Shown here: one piece after another, positions 30,301 to 42,300 of the stretch | Numbering within the stretch: position 1 is the stretch's first letter | How the letters are laid out: each line of letters starts with the position of its first letter | From: Siphonodentalium dalli | Taxonomy: Eukaryota; Mollusca; Scaphopoda; Gadilida; Siphonodentaliidae | NCBI GenBank assembly: GCA_032622095.1 | Contig: CP136069.1 | Span: forward strand, 88,708,118 to 88,772,117 | Direction: 5' to 3' | DNA: 64,000 nt | Program-made: the position numbers and the translations under genes | Notes under the pieces: model-generated | What the model was told of the DNA's origin: nothing | Seen by the model: only the letters and a program-made list of their open reading frames with translations | Databases searched by the model: none

Positions 30301-33300
30301 TCGCATGATCGATCTGCGGCTTTGATACCCGAAGTTATGATGGGTACCCACACTTGGACTTAGCTAGTATTTTTGCGAACTGCTCTGCAGGTTGGACAAT
30401 TTTATGGTTAATTAAACATATATTTTTCTATTGATACACACATTATCCGCCATCTACGACTGATAATTATGGTTCAAACGAACCACCTAAAGTCAGAATG
30501 TGTCTACTATTTATGATAAAAGCGGAAATGAGTCGGAATTTCTATTAAAGTTATCGGGTGAGAGCAAGCTGTGGTCGCTATCTCATTGAGGGGATATTCC
30601 GCTTCGCGAAGTTATGTTTTAATAGTGGATATCACCCCATTTAAAGGTACTCAATCCGAACAGAGGGTCCCCATCTCAACAGATTCCAACAACAACAATC
30701 CGATCAAAGGGTCCTATATTACTATTTCTTTGGCTTTGGGGGTAAAACATATTTGATTCGAGTCGAGGAACCCATCAAACAAAGCTATTGGATATTGATT
30801 TTTGAAATTTGTTATTTGCTGGAGATGAGTACTAATAATTGCCTTCAACTGCCGTAATCTGCTCGGGATGTGTACACCAAAATCTATTCAAACAGACAAG
30901 GATGGATAACTCTAAAATCAAGTGGTAATAATAACGCAATTTTGACTGAGTTCTGGGCCAGAAAGTATTCCCGATAATGAAAAATAATAGATTTCTAAAA
31001 TCGATATCTAACAAATCTTAGCTTTGATGGGTGACTTCATCGACTCGAATCAAATATTTTTGACCCCCGAAGCCATTGAAATAGTAATTGAGAGGAGTTT
31101 TATCGGATTGAGTACCTTTAAGGACAAGGGGGTCGATACAATTTTACTCCATTTACCATCACTCTGAAGTCTGAAGTTAGCGGACGTAATTTCGTTGTGT
31201 TTTTGCTGTTTAACCATTCGGCAAACCTCGTCAGATTCCGTCATCCTTGGCCCGCAGATGTCACAGGTCGATGAGTTCAGAATAGCTGTTTAACGTCAAG
31301 AAAAATTATCAATGGAAGCATCCGGAATCCGATATATGTGCCCGACGTCATCCGGCGTACGGTGGTCTGGCATCTGGAATACGCCATAACAGACCCCGCA
31401 TCCGGCGTACGAAAAGGGGTTCGTCACCCTCAAATATGCACCAGGATTTTTCGGAACTGTTTTGAACTTCGAAGAAAGTTTCCAGAAATATGTTCGCACC
31501 TCACTGTCTCTGCGAAAAAAAAAAACGATTCCGCACGCTTTTAGACTTGATCTCAACTCATTTCCCTAGTTTCAAGTTACATAAAATAGGATTCTAATTG
31601 CCCACTTTTATTTTCCATGCAGGGTATATATATAATATATTTATAATAATAAAACACGAAGCTGTTGGCAGATGGATCGGTTTAGCCTGCCCGTGTAATA
31701 CGAGTCTCAGCTGTCTGGACATCGACGCAATCATGTCTGGTGTTTTGCGCGCCATGTGACGTCCTGGTGTGCGTTGTGACGTCATGGCGTCGTTATCGGT
31801 TTCCAGAAAGAAATCTTTCAATATTGTTCTTTTATGAACGATTTATTACCAAAATAAAACCAGATAACAATGCAATTTAAGTATATATGTGGATTTAATT
31901 TACAATTGGTGCAACCGTTTCATATTAGCGCATGTGCATTCTTTACATTATGTACTTCCGTATGACGTAATATATTCGCGGAAGGACAAATAAACAGACA
32001 AATAGGCCCTAAATGGACCGAAAACATTATTTGCGTCCAGTATAGACTGGCGCAAGTAATAAATAACTAAATAAATAAAAGAAATAAATCCCTCGCAGCC
32101 CATTGATAACAAAAACCATTCTACTCCACTCCAGAATAGCCATAAAGTAAGTGATATAAAATTGATGTATGCTACAGTTAAGATCACGCTCGATTGAATG
32201 TTCTCTTTTTTTACCCTTTCTTTATTAAATACTCATTGATGAGCAGTTACTTCCCTTAGGAAGTTTTTGGATAATAAGTTCGGCAAAGGTGTCGTTTGTT
32301 GAACCTATTATCTGAACATTTCTCACCCATCTGTATGAGGGTATGTTTACATTGCTGTAGATCTGTATACAGTTCTACGCGCATACTAGTGTAAACGGGT
32401 TGATATAGAAATGCACACAATAAGAAAACGGTATTCGTTCGTGTGAGTAAAAAATCCTGTCCCTTATAAGTCACGGTCAACACGAAGGCATTGCGACAGG
32501 CAAATCTGATTTGATTAATTGTTACTCGGGCTTGGCGAATGTGCTTAATCTTTCTTTGTCATTTCAACCCATGTATTTCACACTGTGTAATCGAGAACCT
32601 GTGTGCTGGTGCGTGTGGTGATAAAGTACTTAAAGTAAAGTTTTTACTATATACAGTATATCATATTAATATTTGTTCTTCTTGGAGTTCGGTAATACCT
32701 TAGTACACTCAGTGAACAACAGGGCGACCGCAAAAGCGTAGCATAACAAGGCCGCTATCACTGACTTAGATGGGAAATTCCGCACATTTCTGTGATAGGG
32801 GTCGTAGATGAAGTAGCCCTATTTCTATTTGTGTACACTGTTGTTTATTGTGTATTTCTATGTGAGTTGTTCTCATGCGACTTTCATCCTTTCTTCAAAA
32901 CCATTATCAACTGGTGTAATGCTGATAGTTGGTTGTTTTTTTGTCCGGCATAAACTGACACGACTCATAGTGAATTGTCAATTACCAGAGAACTGATGAG
33001 CGCGCGTTCATTATCAGTAATCATATTGGGATCACAGTAATCTGCGACAAGTGACTTCACACAGATCTGTATACAGATCTACAGCAATGTAAATACACCC
33101 TGAATCCTTCTGAATTTGTATTATCGTGTCTTCTATCTGCCTTCTGCTTAACCTTTTGAACACCCCCAGCAGAATAATAGACCGTTCCAATATATAATTA
33201 TATGACTGAATGGGAGAAAGATCCAATTAAAATTCCAATCCAGGAACAGATGTGTTTTTTGAAATGTCTTTGAGTCTGCCCTCTAAACGTCAGACAACTT

Positions 33301-36300
33301 ATTTCAGCTGCAGAGTCGAAACTGAAGTCCCGAATGCATTTTTCAGCACCCACGTCTATCTGACAGCTCACACCTAAACGGCTCTATATGGAAAACCTCA
33401 GATTGGTTATCATTGAGCGTAGCTGCATAGTTATTCTTGATTTTAAAATACGACTGAGAATTAGACTACGCTACCGAGAGCCGTAAGAAACCCATGTGGC
33501 CCAGAAGACTTATTTTAAGAATTATATTTTGAATCTTCACATAAAAATGGAATTCCTTTTGATTTGGTTTGGGTATAATAACATCTACTGGAAGGAGGAA
33601 TTCAATTTAAAAACGCTACAAACCTTGCTCTTCCCTACGAACCATTTGGATGTGCCAGACGAGATCAAAATTTTCTCACAAACTCCTCTGGTCGGCGGTA
33701 CGTTCTCTGTGGCTGAGTATCCAATAAATTTGTACCTTGGAAATGAAAGTTTCGTCAACAAAAATATAGTTCTAAAATTGGAACTAAGCCCTGTCAGTGG
33801 GTCGTGTTATAATATAATTTGATATTGGTGAGTCTTGATAATGTGTTTGAAAACTCGATTCTGTTACGAAAAAAATATGTTATTTTTATGCTGAATTTTA
33901 TTATTTCCGTATTGTTTGTTATATCTGAGCGATTCAAGATCAAACATTATTTCAGAAGTAATTGTGTCGGGAGATTTCTCTTAATCTGGTCATCCTGCAG
34001 CAAGATGTCAAATCATCAGCTATAGCTGTTGTTAAAATATTGCTTTAAATCAAGGAAGTAAAATACTCCATCATCATGCAGATAATGTCATTCGCTTTAA
34101 TTGCTGATTTTACTATTGTCCTTGAAGACACAGTTACAGTTCTGAAGACTAATTTTGACTGTCAACTAATTTAAGATATCGCACTAGAAAACCTAAGTAA
34201 TTGTAAGCACCAACTGGAAAAGGTCTACCAGATATAATAATGCCACTACCCTCAACTCGTTTGTATTATCTAACCGGAGCTTTACTACCAATGTTGACAT
34301 TCAAGCAGAAGGGCTAAATATACAGTAGTTCTAAAAGTCTAAATTCTGCCCATTGCTGTGTCAGCATGAAGTGACTAAAAAAATGTGTTTCGTATATTCC
34401 ACACCCCTTATATTCAAATACGACAGGCTAATGTCAACTTAATATAGGATAAACAAATACTCCCTTTCACAACTACATTGAAACTCTTTCTTTTAGTATA
34501 AATTATATATGTATATAAAGTATGTTTGACAATATATGACCCTGATATTCTAACTATTCTTTGCTCTAATAATGTCATCTGTTCATGGATAGTGCTGTGT
34601 ATATTGGCGAATTAATATGTTTTAGAAAATCTGAACAGTTCAAAACATTCCTATGGAGAGATAATACATTTTCGATCTTATAACTCGTCTGGATTGGCTC
34701 ACAACCACACCAATACTTGTTTGTGATATGCCCTAAGTACTAGATTCTGGAAAGTTATATATATATATATATGATTATAGTCTGTACGTGTGCGTGGATA
34801 TGAAATACAAGCATCTATTCAATTATGTATATTGATACTTGTTTAGTGGGTAGCAGGAAGACAGCCCGATAGGGATAGGCTATCCCCGACAATATACAGC
34901 ATTACCTTAATATGTATTACTGCCATTGTATATTTCATGTGTGTATTGTAAATAAATTATCCTATCCTATGTTGTCTGTGTGTGTGCAAACAAATCACTA
35001 TTTGAGTTACCATTTACCCTTCAGTCAAAGTTAACATCGGCTAGTGTTGTGTGATTAATAGTTCGACTGTACCTGCTTTATTTGTACTTACTTTGACATA
35101 GCTTTTAGCGATGACCTTCCCAAACATTTATGCCATATATTCTAAACAACCTCTATAAGTTACATGATTTTAGTACGAACACAATTTTTTTTTAAAGATA
35201 ATAATACACGTTACCTGTCACAGAAGTTCTGCAATGAAATTCTTATCGGGAAGCCGAATTTTCGTATCTTCACCCCTTCAACCAAACAACTGCACTTGAT
35301 TTCTTTTGACATGTGAGCTCGGTCGAATGACGAAGGGATTTGGTCATCGTTGGGGCTGATGCATCTGAACAGAGTGTACAAAGTCTGCTTATAATTTTCA
35401 ACTCATTGATGTTTATCACACAATTAGCCCCTAAACCCAGCCTCGTATTATTTAGTAAGACACATGTGTATTATCGACACGCGCAGTGGCGTAAGAGCTT
35501 AGCGTAATTTTGCCAATGTTAATGCCGGAACTTTATTATTATGTTAATTATAATAAAATAATGATATTCGATTTGTGTTGGATTATTTAGTGTTGACTGT
35601 GAGATAAACATGGATGATATATAAGGGTGGTTGAACATTTTTGTCAACATGAAAAGACACATTTAAAATGGAACTATAATTTATTCTTGAAGGTGTCTGT
35701 ACTTCCTGTTTGGTTGTGCTAAGGAAACCAATTTTAATTTTTGTTTAACCCCAGCCGTTTCGAGATAGTTTTTCCTTGCCAAAAGGTGATTGTGGTAAAA
35801 TGGATCTCAAATTCTTTGCAATTCTATACGAAATATATTCACCTCGTCCACAAAATTGGATTCGAGCCTCGCTAAAACACTCGGTTAGTAAATTTCGTAG
35901 AGAAATGGGAATTATTCGAGATCTTCTATTTCTTAAATTTTGTGTCACAGTTATCATAATTATGTGAAACATTTCTATAACGTTTTCGAGACAAATTTGG
36001 AGAAAGTCGATTTTGAAATATTAGGAATTTTAGGCAAAATGCACGTATAAGCCTTAAACAGACACGGATCATTTGAATGCGTACGCAATTTGGAAGGATG
36101 GATAGACGGGTCAATAAGTGTACGAAATACCGCTTCATGTACTCTGAAAAATAATTCATAAGTTCATAGCAGTTTTCCACTTTGAAGAAAAGTCTGAAAG
36201 TGATTTTATCTAAATTCTATGACTTGAGTAAGTATTTACCGATCTATTTGTATCGATAAGCATAATTTCGGGATAGACACTACAACCAGAATTTAACTGT

Positions 36301-39300
36301 CTTCAGCTGTCCACGCAGCACTGAAATGTACACTGTTGGGTCAGTATGAATCTGAGTGTATGTTATCATAGACTGTACCACCCGTGTTAATGATGTGCAA
36401 CCATTAGATACATATGTGTACTGACCGTATGAAATGAAACGCCTTCTCGTGTAAATTTTTCGAGATCTTGTCAATCGATATCTGTGGAGGAGGAATTTGT
36501 TTTAGTGTTATGCCATTATTGCAAAGGGGGTATGGGATCTAATAAATCAAGGTGGGATACACAACACCACACCCGCTCTCTGGACTGGCAACATTTTCAT
36601 CATAACCATCATCAGCATCATCATCAACAACAACAATATCCTCATCTTAAACATCATCAACATCAACATTATGATCGTAATCCGCATCATTATCACTATC
36701 ATCTTAATCATCATCATCGCCGTCATCATTTCCAACATCATCTCCAATCATCGTACCATCATAATAGTCACCATCATCATCGTCACTGTGATGCCGTGTA
36801 AATACGTCTTGCTCGCCATACTAATTTATATTCCTCTTCTATAAAATGTATTTGTGACATTTATTCCGTTCATTTTGGTGTGCATAACAATGCTATATTA
36901 TTTATGAAATATATCATGATCGGAGGAAATAAAGATACAAATATAATAATCAAATCATAGGGATACATGCATAAGTGTGGATACACACTTGTAAGTAATT
37001 TCTGTTGTAATTGTAATTGCAAAAACCCGGCATCTTCTGCACTTTTTATTTATCTGTTGTCTGCTTGTATCACCTTAACGTCCCTCCAAATCAATAATAG
37101 ACCATTCCCATGTACACCTTTTAACTGACTTGGAGAGTTCATTCAGTATAGAACGGGTTAAATGCTCTGATTCAGTCTGCATGTATGCGTTGGATTCGAT
37201 TATAAAAGGTGTTCTAGTTGATATACATTATACATAATATTCATTAGGCACATGCCTTCCCACGTAAATGTTTCGAGATCTTGTCGATCAATATATGTGT
37301 CTGTGGAGGAGGAAATTGTCTATCAAAGAAGTTGTATTCGTGAGCATAATGATCTAAATGTACACCCGTCGTCACAGGGACACTATGGGGGCGTACAGTC
37401 GACATTTTAACGTCGTGAAGTCGTCAATATACCATGATTTAGCTAGGGATGAAACCTTATATCATTTCCGGGTGAGGTCGTGTTAATGTCTGGCCAACAT
37501 CCACTGAGTCAGATCGTAATAAGTCGTAAGACATAAAAATACGGATGTCTATTCTATTATCTGAATTGGCAAATTTTCAATGCATACACTGATGCATTAT
37601 CAAATTTACTACAACATACGCCAGTCTGAAAATTGCTGTATCATCAATGATCTCTTCTGTGTGACAACAACATCAGAGGACATCAATTATATCTGCTGAG
37701 CATGTATGCATCTCATGATTCCATCATATAAAATGATATTCTATGTCATATATTATCGTGTTCTGCATCATCCCTTACTCTATCAGAGAAATCACAAAAG
37801 TTTGTTAACAGTACTTTTTTTTCGTTAAATAATATCATACTTTTCTCTTTTAGGCAATCGCAAAAACGGTTTGCAAAATTCGTAACAAATTATAATAATG
37901 GATAGAACACTTTCTTGTTTTGTAACAATCAACCAATGTTCGAACCATTTCCGCTACATAGTTAACCCTAAGCCATACAGAAATTACCTTCATATTTCCT
38001 TCCAGAGAGTTGTAGAGGAGTCAAATTGACATTCCACACCCCAAATACATTATTTCATCATAAAGATAAGTGGTGACACCTATACCATAGAATTTTTTTT
38101 TAATTTAGTGTTTTTACCTTTAGAGTCTGTGCCACTGATTGACCTTTATCGTCACCATCACTAAAAATGAAAATAAATAAGCATGTGGTTTCTCCTAATC
38201 AACAATATTGATTTCAAAATGTGAAATTCACTAACATTGCTGTTATACATCTTTGGAGATACAGTCATGCATGTTACAATGCCTCTGGGTTTGTCAAAAA
38301 GTTATTGCAAGCTTACATAAATAATCAGCCTGCCCTTTTGGAGATTTTGCTATTGCACTCACAATAGTTAAGGTATATCGGTACATGTATATTCCAAATT
38401 GTTTTTGGAGTATTTTCCTGAGAAATAATTTGATGATCCTTGAAACAAAAAGAGTGGCTGCAAATTTTGACAGAAAACGAACGTATAGGCCTTGAAGTAG
38501 TAGTTTGGGGGGGGGCTAACCTCGGGATTCTTGAAAGGGCCGAATGTATAGGTTTCTTATATTCCAAACATAAGAGTAACCTATGATTAATAAATATGTC
38601 GGACAAGCCGTGGATTTGATGACTAGTACTTATGAACAAAGATGGCGTCTGAAGAAAATTGGTCAACCAGTGCATGCGATTGAATATATATGCAGGCACA
38701 TGAGTGCTGATATGAGGAATGGAAATTTCAACTCACAATTGAGACCGGCTGGCGAGTGTTCGTATAAAACGATTCCGACTGCCAGAGAGAGTCGCTAAGA
38801 TGGTGTGTGCAGCACGAGAGCCTGATTTTTGGAACATATCGTAGTGATCATATGGAACCTATAACAGTGCATTGAGAACACATTCACATTATATTTTCTG
38901 TCACATATTTCTTCGAAACACAAATAAAGAGAGTGTAAGTAGTGACCATTAATGCGACTCATTTCTGTTACATTGTGAGCGCAAGTGAAAACTGCCATGC
39001 ATACCATCTACATATGTCGATAGTTAACTCTCTACCCAGAAATGGTCTGGTGAAAATGTTTATTAGGGATTTTGGAGTGGACCTTGGAGCATTTGGACGG
39101 GGTGTCCCCTCTCCTACAACCCGCTGGTGAAAATTATACAACCACCAACGCCTTTTAAAACAATTTCGACATTAGAAGGTGGACATTATTTGTTATTCTA
39201 AACGACTAGTACTGTGCGTATTTCCAAATTGACTTTAATATTAATTAAAGAGCTAGTTCTCCCGAATATCTTCTAGAATTTCTTCTACATGTATATCATG

Positions 39301-42300
39301 GCAATCATACTGAAACAAGAAAGCGTAGCACTGTTGGCGGATAGAAAGCAACTAAATATACGATAGTTGATCTTGATCACGCCAATATATATGTTAAATG
39401 TATATTAAATGTATATAATGAAGTTTGTACTCAGAAATTATAAAAAATAAGTTGGTCGTGCTCCGTGCATTAATTCGAATATGAAGTTAGCATGCTTGCT
39501 CGTATGTTCAGTATTTGAACATATATGCATGGATATAAGAATAAGTTATTTGACAACCTATGACAAGTTGCCATAATTGGCCTGAAACAGGCACGATATT
39601 CCTAAGAAATTTACAATTTTGTATTTTCCAAATATCAGAGCTCTCATGTTATCATCTTACCCCCGTGTCATGTTGTCTTATACAAAACGGGTGTTTCTCT
39701 GATTTGGCTTTCTGATAACACTTGTTATGTTTGAAGCACTTTGACATCTTCTCTACATGCTGGTTGAAGGGTGTACACAGTTCGTCGTTTTTAATTAGAA
39801 AATCCACCAGACCGCTGCCAGGCTGTATACCAATAAAAAAGATAATGTTAATAATTTACTTCAGGTATGTATATAGCAAGTTTTGTGATAGCAGAAAAAC
39901 TATAGTTTAAGAAAATGTTTCCTTTGCATGGGCGCAGTTCCAAAATTTCTTATATATTGCGTGATATCTCGGTTCCGGAAATATGTTTTGTTTTAGTACA
40001 CATGTAAAGCATAAATAGTATGCCATTTCAGCAAAAATACATTATGCATGTATTAGAGGCACAAACCGCTTTTAAGAACGAGCCTTGAACTATAAAGACT
40101 CTTACATTACAGCTCTTATTTCCCAAAATTACATAGAGGATCTACAACCGACTCCCCAGTTGATAGCGGAATTTACAAGACAAGTCCAGTAAATTAGGTC
40201 TGGATCGAGCCAAAGAGGCGAGGTCCAGACCTAATTTACTGGACGAGTTTTGTAAATTCCGCTATAAACTGTGGACGAGTTGTAGATTCTATTTATTACA
40301 TGATCCAAAATCTCGACAAAACATATTTAAATCAACAAATTGGACGCGAAACTAACATCGGCTTCTACAAGGCATGCGATGACGTTTCGCGTAATTGTGC
40401 CTTGTTTGCCCGAGTAAAGACATAGTCCCAGATAAATAAAGCCTCATTGGTGTAGTTAATGGCGTATATTTAATGACATAAATTTCCAAACTCTTCATTC
40501 ATTATTACTTTTTGGACAAATATTGGAAGCCATAGTATTTGAGACACGTGTACCGTACGGAATGTAAACATATGACAAACCGGAAGTCAAAGGTCACCTG
40601 ACACTATTTCCTGTTACTAAACGAACGTTTAGTATCACAATTTATATAATAGTTTTTGAATGGAATAAGGGTAGGATCATGTAATAAATTGTTTTACAAT
40701 CGCTCTATATATAGTAGGATTTGTATCTATTTGGTTTCTAAACCTTTTATCAAGTATGCAAATTTAAGTAATAGAGTTTCATGATGGTATCCATCCGACT
40801 TCTGTATTTATTCTGTATTCAGACATTTTAGACTTATATTTCGGGGTAATGGACATTCTACATATCAGACCCTGGAACAAATATATCTTTAAAGTTACTT
40901 GAGTCTATTATTTTGCAGGTTAATCGATCATAACAATCTTGGCAATTGTGGCATTCGGTCTTTGGTATATCCTTCATGTAAGAATACACGAAACCAAGCA
41001 GCCCCTCCATTCTCCATATGTGTTAGGGTTAGGGTTCGGGTTCGGGTCAGGGCTATGGTTAGGGTTAGTGCGACATACCCGGTCTTTGTATCGATATAAC
41101 TGAAAGTAACAGTAAACGTAGGAACATATATGCAACTTTACCTGCAAAAGTAATCCGTATAAGATTGTGTTGTCTGGTAACTTGGTCTTTGGGGTGCTCA
41201 AGCCTTCTCCGGCGTATGCCTTGATCTCATCTCTGAACACAGTCTCGATAAATATATTTTCCAGCTTGGCGTCTATAATGTTCATGCACAGCGTTTCAAA
41301 TGTGTTTGGGATGTTACTAGAACCAGAATCGAACCCTGGTGGGTCAACCACGCTTATGCTCTTCGGAACAGGAGACCTTCAAAAGACATCCAGAAAATTA
41401 TTTCTTTGAAACTGTAGGTCACTACTGATCAGTTCCGAATATGTTGTTGTAGCTAATGGTGTATGGTATAATATAGGTATCATCTATTATATATTTTGGA
41501 AGATCTGTGTGTCTGTGTGTGTTCTGTGTGTGTGTGTGTTCGCGATGAACTCAAAAACGGCCCACCCGATTTCGATGAAACTTGGTATGTGGGGGTATTT
41601 TCGGCCGGGGACGAACATAGGCCTATTAATTTGTCCGTGCGAGGTCAACTTTTCACGTGCCGAGGTCAAATCTGTTTTTACGCCGTTTTGCGCTAATATA
41701 TTTCAGTTCGGTGCTTACAAATCGATTCGAAACAGCGCGAATAATAACATGCCAGTCATAATAATGACACTATGAGAATCTTTCGTGTTTCCTCTTTCCA
41801 ACGATATATAATATGTATGTATCCGTTTTAGTTATCTGCCTCAATTATTAAGAAGAAGTGGTACGATCTTCTATCAGGGTAAAAACAATGCGTAACTTCT
41901 ATGACGTCGTTAGAGGTCATAAAGTTAGATCACGTTAACTCTTCTCCGGCCGATGCATTTGACTGTTTCAGACGTCTTGGCGATATCTCGGGCACCGATG
42001 GTAATTTATCTTTACGTTGAAACTTGATAATTAATGAGCGTGGGTATATGAGGCGCGTTTATATACTTCAGTGGAAATCAAATCGGGTTAAACTGGCGGA
42101 TTTTTTCGGACGAAATTTGATGCATAGGGTATCTCGGTATCCGCTGGGCCGATTTCCCGGTATCCGCTGGGCCGATTTCCACCATTTTTGGGGTGTTGGT
42201 CCACCTGACCTTGACCTTCAAAATGGTCAATTCAAGGTCAAATCGGGTAAAACCGGATGGATTTCGACGGGTACTTTTGTCGGGTACTTTTGTTCGGGCA

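Larger units (their letters stand above)
25181..31432. mobile_element. 6.25-kb TIR element inserted in R1
   Basis: The ends are TGAGGGTGACGACCCC and GGGGTTCGTCACCCTCA, flanked by AATA on both sides. Removing it and one AATA restores a continuous R1 as seen at 3,200-4,268. Subterminal CATCCGGAATACGCC-type repeats occur at both ends (25,210-25,275 and 31,315-31,410). No transposase frame is seen. It carries several nested MITEs. The superfamily is not assigned. Confidence 0.82.
24348..35214 (-). other. 10.9-kb interval v14-v15 with missing exon(s)
   Basis: v14 ends in phase 2 and v15 starts in phase 0, so at least one exon encoding the end of the motor (about 40-60 residues) should lie here. 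I did not find a convincing one. Most of the interval (24,548-32,061) is the R1 copy and the TIR element inside it. 32,062-33,250 and 33,430-35,214 hold decayed retroelement-like sequence. Confidence 0.7.
39823..41141 (-). other. Intron v9-v10
   Basis: 1.3 kb holding the palindrome at 40,142 and the telomere-like tract at 41,022. 40,285-41,021 shows nothing else. Confidence 0.7.

Noticed and set aside
33496-33822. 108-codon plus-strand frame (NLKTLQTLLFPTNH)
   Set aside because: A similar string (NLKTIQTLLYSM) occurs at 14,168, so it looks like decayed repeat; no splice sites or recognisable domain.
36484-36801. Histidine-rich 105-codon frame
   Set aside because: It is a translation of an imperfect CAT/CAA trinucleotide tract; the opposite strand gives a methionine-rich frame of similar length.
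41325-41345. GGGTTCGATTCTGG on the minus strand resembling a tRNA B box
   Set aside because: It is the PGFDSG codons of exon v9; no A box or cloverleaf is present.
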